From: Apostichopus japonicus
Taxonomy: Eukaryota; Echinodermata; Holothuroidea; Aspidochirotida; Stichopodidae
Direction: 5' to 3'
DNA length: 64,000 bases
NCBI RefSeq assembly: GCF_037975245.1
Contig: NC_092576.1
Coordinates: forward strand, 22,879,611 to 22,943,610
Within the stretch, counting starts at the first letter, position 1, and each line of letters opens with the position of its first letter. The notes below the pieces were generated by a model, which did no database searches, had not been told where the DNA came from, and was given only the letters and a program-made list of their open reading frames with translations. The position numbers were made by a program, and so were the translations under genes. Below are positions 45,401-58,358 of this stretch, piece by piece.

Positions 45401-45660
45401 ATTCCTTTGAAAGGTCATCACCGCTGACGTTGAATTACAACATGTTCATATTACTAAAAGTTTCACCTTTGACATTCGATATTATTCCCAAATATGGAGG
45501 AACACAATAAAATTGCGGATTGGAAAGCTATGTACAAAACACAATGTTTTAGATCTTGATATCATACTGTCATTAACTTTATCAAGTCATCTGAACATTT
45601 GAAGATGATGAACTTTCTTTAAAGTTCTAAACTTACTAACGGTTCCAAAAGTAAGCATAC
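39471..45660. other. Intergenic or intronic stretch, no gene recognised
   Basis: Open frames here are under 100 codons and show no recognisable domains. A plus-strand segment ending in a good donor at 43338/43339 (CCGG then GTAAGT) reads LEIADIIKDVNGIIKPG, but no ATG or upstream acceptor supports it as an exon. Homopolymer runs (C at 43747-43760, G at 41761-41770) and a short TA repeat (41867-41880) occur. Confidence 0.35.
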
Positions 45661-48600
45661 CTTCTTTCTCTATATCTCTCTCTGTAAGTTTCAAACCTAT
45701 CCCAAAATATCGAGAAATGCCACGATAGATGACAAATTTACAATGCTAAAAGACAGATGGTACGACATATTCTCCTTAAAGCTGTATAAAGAATGGCAAT
45801 CATTTGACCTTCTACCATATTTAGGAAAGAGAGTAATTTAAACTGTACATACGACTGATACTAAATGGTGCATAAAGCACCTGAATTGTTATAACGTGAA
45901 TAGTTATATCTAAATGCCTCTCCTAAAGGATGAATAAGTTGCAGTAAAGTTTAATTTATTAACAGTTACCATAGAAATGTCTCGTTTTGTAAGCAGAATC
46001 ACAACCTGGTAATCTGATAGTGCCCATACGCACATCTTTGCCATGCAATTTACAATCACCATTTTCTTTTGTTTTTGTTACATTTTCTTTTCATATTTAT
46101 TTGGGATACAGGGGGTAACACTTTACTATTAAAATAGTAACAAATGATCTTTGTCGTCGAACGAAATGCAGCAATATTTTAGTTTCCTTGCATGTTGGAG
46201 CTTATTTATACCAGAGATGCCAACCTCTTGACACAATACAACAGACTGAATATCCTAAAAAAAAAATCAGATTTTTGGAGAGATAAATCAGATTTTCACG
46301 AAAACTCGACACTACCATTGGCCCGGGGCCAGTAAAATGTCAGAAAATGTTTTACTGGTAAGAACGGGCAAGTAAAATGTTTGCTTTTTCATTAACATTT
46401 AATGAGAAAATTGTTAATCTGCCGATTCCGCGTATTTCCCGCCGATGTAGGCTCGTTGTACAACGTGTTTGTCGGGGTTGGGGGGGGGGGGGGGTTACTT
46501 GTACATGTTTCTATGCGATTCCGCTTCCTTTAAAGATTTTTTTTTTAAAGATGTAAATCGTATTTTCAAGAGGCGATATCGTATTTCACTTGTTTTATAA
46601 AATAGTCCTGGTTGGCATCTCTGGGTTGGGTCTTGACATTTCACTTTTTTATATTCTACTGATACCTTAAGATAGATAACAACTCACATAAACCGAAATA
46701 ATATACATTTTGGGAAAATATGTAAACGAAGATAATTTCAAAGTACTGATTACATTCACCACAAAAACAATAATAGTTAAAATTCAACAGTTATTAAATT
46801 GTAATTAATTGTTTACAGTTTATGTATCTTATATTAACTATACATATATTTACAGGTAAAGTTATTCGAGGATCTGTCTGCAATTGTTACCAATCGAATG
46901 TTTCTTATTTTATCTTTTCAATCAGCTCACTATGGAAATTGGAAGCATTAATGGCATATAGTCCTGCACAAAGTGTCAGGTTATGTTTACGAGCATGATA
47001 TTATATAAAATATATCGAAATTCTATTAGTGACTTTTATCCACTCGGAGCATCGTTAAGCAAGTTTTCATTACAATATTCGTAGTTTTGACATCTTTCAT
47101 TTTACTGTAAATATTTCTACAGAATATATCTGACTTCATGTTCACAAGCAAACAGTTCTTACTATTTTCAGCTACTTTAAAGCTTGAAGAACTAACCATT
47201 ACGAGCGTGATATACACAACCTTGCTAAGACTGCGCCCTTAACTCTCTGTGCTATAGCGGATTTGAAGATGCTAAAAATGGCCAGACTAGAAGGAAAGAT
47301 AACCCTCTGTGAGATTCATGTTGTCCAGGAGATATTTGCGGTTTGTTTAACTCGACAATCAAGAACGACATAGAAAATGCTGAGCAGAGACACTGTCGGC
47401 TACTTCGGCTTATGATCTTACGAGGCATTGTATGTCAGTTGCCAGTCTTCTTACTGTTGATAAAATAAAGGGAGAGAGACGTTATCATATGTGTCAAATG
47501 ATGACATCATTTTTAAAAGCTGTTCTAATCAATTCATGTTGCTTATTATGACAATTCAATGCAAGCTGGTAGGGTTTCTATAACCTCGTATTTTAGAACA
47601 TGAAATCAGCATATATAATTTCTTTGTATTGATCTCTGCTAATTGAAACTATGCTTTTCTTGCTCTCAACTTTTATGTTAAATGTTAAAAAATATATTTT
47701 GATAATTTTTATGCAGAAGGGGGGGGGGGCATTGATGATTGTCCAATATACTTTGAATGTTATTCCTGATTTTGATTTGATCTGATTTATTTCACACCAA
47801 ACATACAAAATACAACAAAAATCATATGATGTAGGAATAACACAGAAAGGTTTGTCCAGCAGACATATTTCCACTGTGGTCCCTCATTGTACATCTGACA
47901 ACAATCTATCCTCAGAATGTTGTATTTTTATATCCCCATGATTTTCATTGTGATTTTCACTAGTAGGTATTTTAAATAATGTCAAGGTTGATGCATTATG
48001 AGTGATTGGTGGAATAACAAACAAGAATTCCCTGAAATTTACTTTTATTAATGAATTATATCAAACTTTATTTGATTACAATGTGAATCGCTTTCATCAT
48101 TATACATTGCAGTTCTCGGACTCATTATTTTACATGATAGTCTAATCACAATTAAATCTGGACACAAAATGAATGGATTCATTAAGAGTTTGAAACTTTC
48201 GCAAGTTTAAATCCTTCCAAAATATGGATCGTAAATTTTGTTGAACATTTAACGTTATTAATAATGTGGGGACTGAGGTTTCTGTCTAGTTGTTGACCAA
48301 AAGTGTTGTGTTGATAAAGGCCTACCTGTAGCGATTCCGGAAGGCTTCGACCTAAGTAAAACGAAAGAAAAAAATATTAAATATAAATATTGGGAAAATA
48401 ATGATTGTGATGTTATTATTTGTTAATAGTGTGAGCTAAACTATATAGCATTAGAGACCACATTAGAGATGTCGTGTAGGTTTTATAACAAGAGCCCGAG
48501 GGCAATATAGTTCCTTGCTTATAAGTCTATATTTACAAGGGAGCAGAACTGTCCAAACAAATTATTTGGATGTACAACACAATATTATTATCAAAATATC

Positions 48601-51600
48601 ACAAATCATCCGTTGGTCCTTTTGAGAACTTGTTGAGAACCAAGTGTCCGATTTAAGCCTGATATGCACTCTGTCCTGAATGTTAATAGCTGTAACGGTA
48701 TCAAAATAAACTTTTGGCCACTCATATCTTGAGCATCAGGTTTCCGATTGAAGCGGGAGTTGTTTACCTCTATAGAGCATACCAAGCTATATCATATAAT
48801 TGAAATATTGACCCTTTTTCTTTGCCCCATATCTCTCAAAATAAGCATATTTTTAATATTTGACCCTTAACCTTTTGACCTCCTAGTCAGATGTAGTAAG
48901 ATAGTCTGATTTAAAAAAAAACAAGTCTGTATGACCATCCTTGCTGTACTTTATTACTAAAAACCAAACACTTTGACCTCTGATAGCTTCGCGCACGAAG
49001 GTCGCACAGGGATCAACCCATGGACAGTTTTGATCGGAAGACCATTTTAGATCTGAATATATCCACAAAAATTTAAATAACCCAAGAAACTAGTAAAGGT
49101 CACCCGAGGTCAAAGGTCACCCAGATGGGGGTCGACTATTGGATTACAATAGAGAAACTCCCAAACTTCACGAATATTTATATAAATACTAGTTTTTGAC
49201 CCGTAATTGACCTTTGTTGACCTTGAAATCACATGATCGTTATCTTCACAACTATGCCCAATGTATCAACCATGTCAGACCATGTCAAGTGGAGTAATTG
49301 CTTTGTTTATTAATTTAGTTTTTGGCCCCTAACTGACCTTTGGTGACCTTCACAGGCACCCAAAACAATAGGGTACATCTTCTCACTGTGGAGGATCGAT
49401 ATACCAAGTTTGAGTTGAGTTCAACTTTCCCTTGTTGAGTTGCAGTGTACCTAAGCAAGTGTCACAGACACACACACGCCAATCTGACTACTTAGGTACC
49501 TTTTGCTAAAGCAAGGAACCAACACGATATCATGATTAACTCTCGTGAAAACATGCATTTACGGAGCAAATTGTTTAATGGCATAGCGTCACTTTTAAAT
49601 TACCTTAAGGTAAAAAGTGAGACATTATAAGAGTTGCACTGATTTTCTTACAAAGTACATTTAGTCGCAACCTACATCAATGCCAGAATATTTAAATTAA
49701 TATGTATACATATAATGTTTAGCTGTGTAGTGACAATGATGCAAAAAAAAGGAATTTAATAGACCTATATTACTTGTTACACACTTTCCTAAACAATGAC
49801 CAACCTTCTCTAAAAATGATCGATTACCAGTGAGAACTTGCAGAGCCTCATTCATCTCTACACCTACCCCAGACACACGCCCTCCCCCTCACATACATAC
49901 ACACACATTTTCAAATCTGACGAATATTCCGTGTTTTACCTCTTTTGCATAATCAGTATCCGTCAGTTCTTCCCAACGTTTCAACATCTGTAATTAAAGC
50001 ATATAAAAATTGTTAAGGTAAATTATATTCAATCAGGTGCGATTCCAGTATTAACAAAAATGCAGAATGGGGGGGGTGCAATGTTTTGCCGACTAAAGAT
50101 GGAAATACCGGCAGGATGTGTTGATAAACGAAGCCTGAGTCCAACGGACTGGGGCCCAGTGGGCAGGTGTCCGCTGAAGCCCGAAAGTTCCCTAGTTGGG
50201 GTCAATGCTCACATAAATGCTGAGGTTTACCGTATTTCTGTGCTAAGATGGGGCTAACTTCGACCTGTACTATAGGTTGCATTTAAGTATCAAATGAAAT
50301 AGGGAGTTGTCCAAATATACATTCCAATCTCCTCCCCTTCCCGCACAACGCCCCCCCCTTTCTTTCGTCTTTCTCATCCTCCCTCTCTCTCTTCAGTGGC
50401 GTACTTAGTATGGTTGGAGCCCCGGGCGGATCCTTCCCTTGTCACCTTGTGCAGGGCATGCTGCCCTGACGTATGGGTATAAGCGGAGAAATTGTTGTGA
50501 TGTTAGGTGGCTTGGATGTAATGGTGCTCTTGGCAAAGCATTGAACCGCTTATATATGTTTAGGATTTCTCATTCGCCAGTTAATGTCTCTTAATTTTTG
50601 CTTTTGTTTGATCAAAATAATAATTTTAGTAGATTATTAGACTGGCATAAACAACAATGATTAACAAAAATAGGAACAATTTACTCCTTTTGTCCATAGA
50701 TGGCCACCATTAACATCCCACATAAACATATATATATATAAATGTTTTTGTATTATTATACAAAAAATGGAGGGGAAGGGGCTGTGGCATGACAACCCCT
50801 TTACTAGTACCCCACCCCCGCATATTATACAACTGTCTCTCTATTCTCTCTTCTTTCTTCTCTTCTTTACCTCTTTCATACCCTCTTTTTTCTCTTTCCT
50901 TCGTTTTGCTGACTGGTGCAGCATTGGTGAAAGGGGCAGAGGGGATGGGTGAAGGGGTCCACACCAGCACACTGAATGCATTGGTGATTGGGGGAGGGGA
51001 GGGGTGTGGAGGTAGTGCATACTGGTACACCCCCTTCTAGCTACAGCGTTGTGTTCAATAAATATGAATATATATGAATAGGAATGGGGGAGGGGGTTAA
51101 CAACAGCACACCCTCTCTCGTACAGCCATGTGTTCAATGAATATTTCTGTTATTTGGTTACCTACGGTAGCCTTATCATTTGTCAACAAAACATGATATG
51201 TTTAACATGAACATTTTAATATAGGGAGTTTTAGTATGACGGAAAAAAATCATAATATAGCAAATACTTTAGTTGGTTGTTAGGACTTTCGTTCTATAAT
51301 GTCTTTGGCATGAAAGTGTTCTAGTTGTCTTTTTTTAATGACGTCATGGTTATAGCTAGCTCTTCTGTACTTACCGCTGGCAGTGATTGCAACCATTTAA
51401 TATTTAATTATCATTTTGTAATAAATTCGGTTTGATATTCAAAGTAGAAGACGGGAAGGAAATAAGTCATGACAAATAGGAATTTACAATGGTTAACCAT
51501 AATATGTTAGACTTTCTTGAATTTGATCTTGACGATTTACTACAGGAAATACCTAGACAAGTTATGAACTTCTAGTAATTCATATATTCAAATACAAAAT

Positions 51601-52173
51601 TAGAACTGTATAACATGCAGTACTTAGATTATTGAAACTGTCTTTACAGTCCAATTCTATCCCGAATGCCAGGAACAGGGAATGTCAGTAATTTAAAGCG
51701 ACATTAAGGCTCGGAATTACACATTTATGAATCTGCCTGATGTGTGAGCAAAAGGGAGGGTGGGGGAGGGGGCGGTAGGTTTATGAAAGAAATCTCTACT
51801 TGTTGGAGCAGCATATGTATGATTCCGGAAATTAACGCCGTAAAGTAAACTTCTCACACTGACGAAGAGCAACTGGAATGTGTATCTGCACTCGGTCTGG
51901 ATCTTTTTTTACGCTTTAGTGTTTAAAGCAAACTCATGGCAACAACTATAATGTACACTAAAGGATGGATTTAGGTGGACACTCATTTATTTTAAACTGT
52001 CTACGACATATCAAACTTATGTTTGTACCTAAAGTAAATAGTTAAAGGTAATGATAACTCACACACATTACTTACAGGAAAGAATGAATCAGGATCTTTG
52101 TTCAGAAGCCAGCGACCAGACTGAAGATCCAGAAGATAATGGCGTTCATTGTCTTCGTAAGGAGCCCAGTAAA
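45661..52173 (-). CDS. Partial split gene with Ig-NACHT-like tail exons
   Basis: Four short minus-strand exons with GT/AG borders join in frame: 52173-52076 (98 nt, phase 1 to 0), 49987-49940 (48 nt, phase 0 to 0), 48351-48326 (26 nt, phase 0 to 2) and 45681-45661 (21 nt, phase 2 to 2). The product reads YWAPYEDNERHYLLDLQSGR, WLLNKDPDSFFP, MLKRWEELTDTDYAKE, VEAFRNRY, RERYRERR. In the Ig-NACHT gene, exon 11 has the same entry and exit phases and reads RLNLVTGIW where this one reads LLDLQSGRW. Exon 14 there is also 26 nt, phase 0 to 2, ending TAC AG. I infer a shared tail module. No start, stop, NACHT or Ig exon of this gene was found, so it is partial. Intron repeats separate the exons. It could also be an unrelated gene, since short exons are easy to over-read. 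Confidence 0.45.
46211..46624. mobile_element. MITE-like element with 15-bp perfect TIRs
   Basis: CCAGAGATGCCAACC at 46211-46225 is the exact reverse complement of 46610-46624. The 414-bp element has no coding capacity and contains a long G run (about 46479-46493). I could not see a target duplication. The CAG start resembles hAT termini, but the superfamily is uncertain. Confidence 0.7.
48485..49519. repeat. Dispersed repeat rich in TGACCT half-sites
   Basis: The stretch begins with an AGAGCCCGAGGGCAATATAG segment and GTTCCTTGCT (48510-48519), and ends with an ACACACAC run and AGCAAGGAAC (49510-49519), the reverse complement of the former. Between them are many TGACC(T) and AGGTCA words. 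From memory this composition (cumulative GACCTTTGACC words, an AC run, GCAAGGAA) is typical of a repeat common in marine invertebrate genomes. The 10-bp inverted ends alone would not prove it. It lies between two exons of the partial minus-strand gene. Confidence 0.45.
49097..49119 (+). promoter_or_regulatory. Nuclear-receptor-type half-site cluster
   Basis: Three AGGTCA half-sites occur in direct orientation at 49097, 49107 and 49114. The first two are spaced by 4 bases (DR4) and the last two by 1 (DR1). Inverted DR4 pairs follow at 49208-49223 and 49334-49349. These match consensus sites of RXR heterodimers and HNF4, but they lie in a probable repeat, so function is only a possibility. Confidence 0.25.
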
Positions 52174-52312
52174 CTGTAAAATGGATAGAACAGAATACTA
52201 TAGTGAATATTGTAACTTCACCATGCATGGATAATCGAGACACTGGGAATGCGTAGTTACCTTTGGGACCCTGACCCGCCCACCCCAACCATCCCCTCAC
52301 CCCGTCAAGGAC

Positions 52313-54933
52313 TAGTGTTCGACAGATTATATGATGATCGGTTCTTGCCGATTACCGATTAGTTCCTGTGACAATCGGGCCGATGCCGATTACCAATTAT
52401 TTCATCACTTTCGTGGAACTGGCCTAATGTATGATTAAGTGTTATGCATGATTACAATACAATCAAAGATGTTAATGAACTACTTAACGTTTCCCAGTAA
52501 AGATTAAGGAGCAAATAAAGAACACTGTAATACATACATGGGGCGCTGTACATTTATAACGAGGAGTCACAATATTGCAATCCCGCCACAACACAGTAAT
52601 TGACAGGCATGTACAGACTACAGAAGGAGGAAAATAGTAGCCATTGGCTACGAAATGAGAAAAAAAGGGTCAGGGACAGCTTTGACAACCGGTATAATAA
52701 CCATTATCCGTGTTGCAACTCCAACTAAAGTAAAGTGAAATGTATATCGCACGGAAATAAAATATTCGTTATTTCGTAATTTGATAACGAAATATATAAT
52801 CTGATTTGCAAAATAATTTATACAAATAAGTTACTTTACAGCATTCCCTTACACAGGCTCTTTAGTGGATAAGCAGTTTGCTGACAGTTTCATTTTATCA
52901 TGAAAAATAAAACAATCCCAATTTTTCAATTATTAACATCCGCGAGGGAAACCTTCCGATCGAACGTTTTTTTCAAACGATGATACACAGTAAGTCAATA
53001 ACGCTTCTCCATTGACTTAACTACATGTGGGCGAAATCACACACTAAAGTCACATTGACTTTTTCGGGCGTGTCGCATAAATTAGACTTGCTTTAGCAGG
53101 GGCGTATCCAGGATTTTCCAATATGGGGGGCGCCAGGCATGAATGATCGCCGTCCTGGGGGATGGGTCTAAGGGGAGGGGTGTACAATTTTTGCTTTCAA
53201 AGAAGGGCTGAAATGCGAAATGGTGTCATATGCATGGGCGGCGATCCGTACTTCCGAGTGGGGGGGGGGGGGATATGACCTTGTTGACTATCTAAGCGTA
53301 GCGCCACCATGAGTTGGCGCGAAGCGTCCAAGAAAATTTTGGGATTAACAAACCCTCTAGATGGCCGGAAACGGCACTTCCCGAGGTTTCCAAGCGGCAT
53401 ATACCCAACTTTAAAATAGGGATGTCATGTCCGAAATATCTCATAATCAGGATCCAAAATACTTTTTCTTTTAATTTCGGGTGTTATTTTGGGAAAATTG
53501 CCCCTGTCAATCTTGTTTCAGGCGCAACGTTAGAATGTTCGAGAGCTCTGTTATATTATTCGATGAAGAAAATGGCCTCATGCAGGCTATTATAGGCCTA
53601 TACACATGCAATACACAATTACACATAGTTACATTCCTAGGTACCGATTGCTAGGGCATCCAGGTGAAACGTGTATTAAGCATTACCCTGGTTACATGAG
53701 ATTCTCAGCTGTTCGAGGGAACATGTACGTGTGTAGGCCTACTATAGGGCCTATATGAATACTATGAGGGTGCATATATGTTCTATATCAATACCGTGGG
53801 CGCAATAATACATTTTGTTGTTATAGGGCCAATGAAGCCTACAGTCAACTATTTTTGCATTATAAAGACGCTTTATTTGAAAAGATCGCACTGCGTTTAT
53901 GGTAGGCGAGAAATGAAGCTAAAAAAGAGCCGTACATTAACGAAGATGCATAAATGTAGGCATGAAAATATTCTTATCCCTTTTCCCTTATCCCTTTTTT
54001 TTTTTTTTTTTTTGCTAAACTTTTTTTTTTTTGGTGACGGCCAATAGGGGGGGCGCGCGCCTGTTGCGCCCCCCTGGATACGCCCCTGGCTTTAGTCGGT
54101 TGCGGTAAAGGAGTTCAGTTAATGCAAAGGGGTTATTTTAGCACATATGGTACATGCGGTCAGGGCAAAAAAAAAGGTTGCGTCAGGTTTTAAGCAAAAA
54201 TGTGCATAACAATGTTTGCCTTATCACACTATACTGTAATGCAGTAGAACTACTGAGGACTGTCGCCAAACATTTTTAGGAGTATTTGGCGCCTTGGTTT
54301 CATAATTTTATCGTATTGGTAAAATCTTGGTCGCATTTTCAAACTGAACAGTTATGATGCTCAACCTTTCTGTAGCCAGACTAGCCTTATGTACGTAGAA
54401 CTCACAATGAACGAATCATAATGTTATCGTTTTCACTTTCCAGATTTCACCTACGGTGAAACGGCCAAAGTAGTTCCAAAGTAGGCCTATATTGCTTTCG
54501 TTTTATTCAGTCAAGACAATAAATCTTTCTTATCAATCGTTAATGGATAATAGGAGGTTTTGTAAGATGCAGTAAGTGAAGTGAAAAAAAAAAATAACGT
54601 CGCCCGCCTAAGCTTATTGCGGTATACTGTATGATGTTAACTGCAAAAACTGGATAGTACATCGAAGAGCATTAGTACAATCTCGCGTGAGGGACTTGCG
54701 ATACTGTTTCCTTCCCGGCTTTCAATAGCGCGTTGCATCGAGTGATCTACATTCTTCTCCCGTTGTTATTGCGGTGAATCTAAAGCGCGGAAAAATACAA
54801 TCCTTTATGTGGAACGTAATAATCGGTTCCGCATGATCGGTAGCGCTATGAATTTTGCCGATGCCGATTATTTACCGATTGTCTGATAATCGGTCGGATG
54901 CCGATTATCTAACCGATTATCGGTCGAACGCTA
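52313..54933. mobile_element. TIR element with CCGATTATCGG-rich ends, disrupted
   Basis: TAGTGTTCGAC at 52313-52323 pairs with GTCGAACGCTA at 54923-54933 with one mismatch. Both ends continue into subterminal repeats of ATCGG/CCGAT words. The 2.6-kb body has no coding frame and contains another element (53097-54088) inserted within it. The target duplication is not clear. A lone end of similar type (GATTATCGTAGCAACACTA, near 56741-56759) occurs elsewhere in the window. Confidence 0.5.
53097..54088. mobile_element. Non-autonomous hAT-like element, 992 bp
   Basis: The ends are CAGGGGCGTATCCAGG (53097-53112) and its exact reverse complement CCTGGATACGCCCCTG (54073-54088). They are flanked by a 7-bp duplication GCTTTAG (53090-53096 and 54089-54095). 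The body has no transposase. Its frames 53197-53400, 53314-53595 and 53778-54047 have no recognisable domain. hAT elements usually make 8-bp duplications, so the superfamily is probable, not certain. Confidence 0.85.
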
Positions 54934-55380
54934 TAAGCGAGTTCAGAGTTACGAGTGCGCATGCCCGATTCTCACTTGGGGTCAGGTCAACTGAGAATGA
55001 AATCCTCGGAAAACGTAAACAATGCTTTTCATAACGATAATCGCACTAAGAATGGGTTACTGGGACATTCGGAATTTATTTCAAGTGCATATTTCGGTGA
55101 GTTTACTACCTAAAAACGTGTATAAAGGAAAAAGTAGGTAACACGGGAACCCCGTTCCCGGGAAATGTTAGTCACTCGCGGGAAATTTTGGAGCAGAGAT
55201 AAAAAAAAAATAAAAAAAACAGGCAGCAAAAACATGAAGAGGGAGGAAGAAAGAAAGAAAAAAAATGAAAAGAAATAAGACGTGTCCGACAATAAAACAT
55301 GATAGGTGAATCATTAAATTAGATCTATTATTACCGATTTACCGTCAGTCACTATCTGCGGGTCAGTATATGCCTATGTG

Positions 55381-56942
55381 CAGTGTTCGATTTTTCCGGT
55401 ATCGCATCGCAAAATGCGATCCAAAACGACAAACTTGCGAGACGTTTCCAAATCAGCATCGGACATTGTGCCGATTTGTGCGATACAAATTCCTAGTCAG
55501 ATTTGGGAGCAAGCACTCAAACCTTAACTTACGAACTGTCGATCATAATGTAGAAGATATAATTTATTGAGGTTATACTCAATGTACAACTTATTCACTT
55601 GACCGTATAGCGAAAAAAAAACCTGAAAAAATAATATCCTACCATAGTTAAGTGTAAAGCAAATAGCCTAACCACCTCGGCGGTTACGGATCTCACGTAA
55701 CTAAAGGTTCCCTGGCAACGTGCCAAAAGAAATGTTAACAAACAGGTGTTACACAGGGGATGAGCTCACAGTTGTTGGGAAAGTACCTGGGCAAATTCGC
55801 AGCACATGTACCGTGGTACAGTAGTTGGGTATAGGGTTAAACACTGCAGTTGTAAAAATGTACGCATAGTGCACGCTATTCATTGTTAGGCAGTCTAGAA
55901 ACGGGGCTTTGCTGAACGTTGTTTGTTTCATAATATCGGAAGTTTTGTAAGTTGCACTTTTTAAAGATTGAAAGACAGATTAAATCTCTTTTCATTTTAT
56001 AACATAATATAGCTACTTTAACTTGTCATTTTAAAATTTTCATCAGTTTCGTGACATTTTAAATAAAAAAAGTTGTCAGTATTTTGCATCCTCAACTGCG
56101 ATTTTTTTCATCGCCAGACATCGCAAAAAATGACAACAATTTTCGGGGGCTTTCCCCCCAGGATCCCCACGAGGGGTTCTACCTCATGACCCCACCATAG
56201 CCCTAAGACGGGCCCCTGGACACCACGCCTTTATGCTCGCACTTTACGCGTGCTAGGCAGGCGAACACCGGCGGGAAATCGGCAGTGTGTTCGAGGGAAA
56301 TTGAACAAGGTTTTCCAACACTGCTGAACTGTGCAGTTACTGTATGCATCATGTTCAAGGTTTTCACGGAGGCCTTTGAGGAAATGAATGGTTACTAACT
56401 TACTACAGTGTATATATGCTGCACTAATGCTGTGTGTAGGCCAAGGTTCACGAAGGTCATTGGTTATATTTGCGCGCCGTAGACGTGTTTTTAGATGTTA
56501 CGGAGAGTCAGGTTTCCATGGATATTAATCGAAAATGAATCTGAGTTTAACTGACGCAAAAGAAATGGATCGTCTTGGGCAGATTAACAAATCATTGCAA
56601 GTATAAATAAGTACAGGTAGCTCTGCTGTTACAAAGAAAAGTTCAATATCGGTTTGCTGTTATCGGCAATTAGGCAAAATTTTACCGATACCGATATGCT
56701 GCCGATATTGCAAATATCGGCCGATACCGATATTGAAAACGATTATCGTAGCAACACTAGTATAAATAATAATAATAAACAAACATTTTCTAGTTAATAC
56801 ATTGATCGCCAACATTTGGTCCCTTTTGTGGTAATTTCAAAACTGCTATTCAATATTGAGGAACTGCTATGCAACAAAAATATTGTATAGCAATTGTCGA
56901 AATTTGTTGCTATGCAATTTTTTGGCCATAAGTCGAACACTG
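55381..56942. mobile_element. Non-autonomous hAT element with 8-bp target duplication
   Basis: CAGTGTTCGA (55381-55390) and TCGAACACTG (56933-56942) are perfect terminal inverted repeats, flanked by the identical 8-bp duplication CCTATGTG (55373-55380 and 56943-56950). The CA...TG termini and 8-bp duplication are diagnostic of hAT. The 1562-bp interior encodes no transposase. It contains GC-rich repeat pieces and, near 56650-56759, one end of another element of the TCGGTATCGGCCGATA type. Confidence 0.9.
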
Positions 56943-58358
56943 CCTATGTGTACTACGTGACCTAGGCTACACCAAATATCGAACGTTACTTGGGCTCAGC
57001 ATGTTACGGGACTTCAAAGTTATTCTGAAATTTTGGTTATTTATTTTTCTTCAAACGATGATTGTGAAGGTTCCCATGTTCAAAATCTTACCCTTATGCA
57101 TTTCACCTCATTTTGTTATAATAATTATAACGATTTAATAAATTTTTAGCCAAAACAGCAGGGAGTATATCCAGTTTAAATCCATCTTCGCACGGGACTG
57201 TATATTATTATAGCCTAGGGTACGGTACTGGTAAACACTTCTGTGCGGTACTTGAGAGTTGATGCTGTAATGAAATGGATTCGTTTATTAATGCGGGGGG
57301 TTCCACGATGTCATTTATAGTTATCTTTCGCCACTTTTTTAATTTTTTAGATTTTTTGTACGAAAGATTGATATTGTACGTATTGAAAGTATATTTTCTG
57401 GAGTAAACAATAGCCGATTAACGATAGAAATAAATCTGTACTATTCCTATGTATGTAGTTTATAATCCCGTGTTTACGTAGCCCCTATGATACATTCTTA
57501 TTGTCTGAAGTTCCAAACACGTGGTGACGTGTTGATAGTTAAAAACTTTTCATTGTGAACTTTTGAACTTGAAGGGGTTGCCCTATTCCAATATCATGGA
57601 ATAGTGGGGAACTCCCAATTTCTTTTTGTGTACGGATTACTAGTTTAATCCATGTGCGAACGTGATAATCTAATTGGGTTGCTTTTTTCCACGGTTTGTG
57701 CTTTTCTTTTGGAAGTGTATGTTAAAAAACAAAGGTCTTAATATAGCGTGTTATTTTTTATATTTTTTATAACCGTGCGTGTAAGAGTATGAGCATACTT
57801 TAGCCTAGGCTATGCATATTGAATGTATGACATTGACAGTCTCGTAACTAAGTGCTTTGAACCATAGATGAAAGTTGAGGAAAATACCGGTTGTAGTTAC
57901 GACACCGGGATTCATGTTGCAACAAAACGACTCATGTGCTACCGTAAAAAGGTTTAACACATGTGTAGTACACTGGCAATCACCGTAAAAATGGGCCACC
58001 AAATCGCGTCAACTGGGTCTTCTATTTTCAAAATGCTTCAGCTTTTGAGGGGGCACATCCCCCTCAGACAACCCCCGACAATGCGTTCCGCGGCGGGTAA
58101 TCCGACTTAGTCGGATTTATGTTCCAGGAAAAAAAAAACATTTTTTTTTCTGTCCGTGACTGCATAGTAGAGGCATTGATATCTTGTAGTTGGCTTTTCA
58201 TGTTAATAAATATTAGTTCTCTTCATTTTTATGCGTGATTTAAGAAAAGCTTAGTCTTATTCTTGGCATATTCCTACTACTTATAGGGTGGGTTCAATTT
58301 GTTCAAACAGAAAAAAAAAGATATTTATTTTATTTGGTAAGAACATTATAAAAAATAA
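56943..58358. other. Intergenic stretch, no gene recognised
   Basis: AT-rich DNA with a GC-rich repeat-like patch near 58040-58110 (GGGGGCACATCCCCCTC, followed by CCGACTTAGTCGG). No open frame has recognisable domains. Confidence 0.35.

Noticed and set aside
50394-50420. CAGTGGCGTACTTAG resembling a hAT terminus
   Set aside because: No matching inverted end was found nearby, so an element cannot be delimited.
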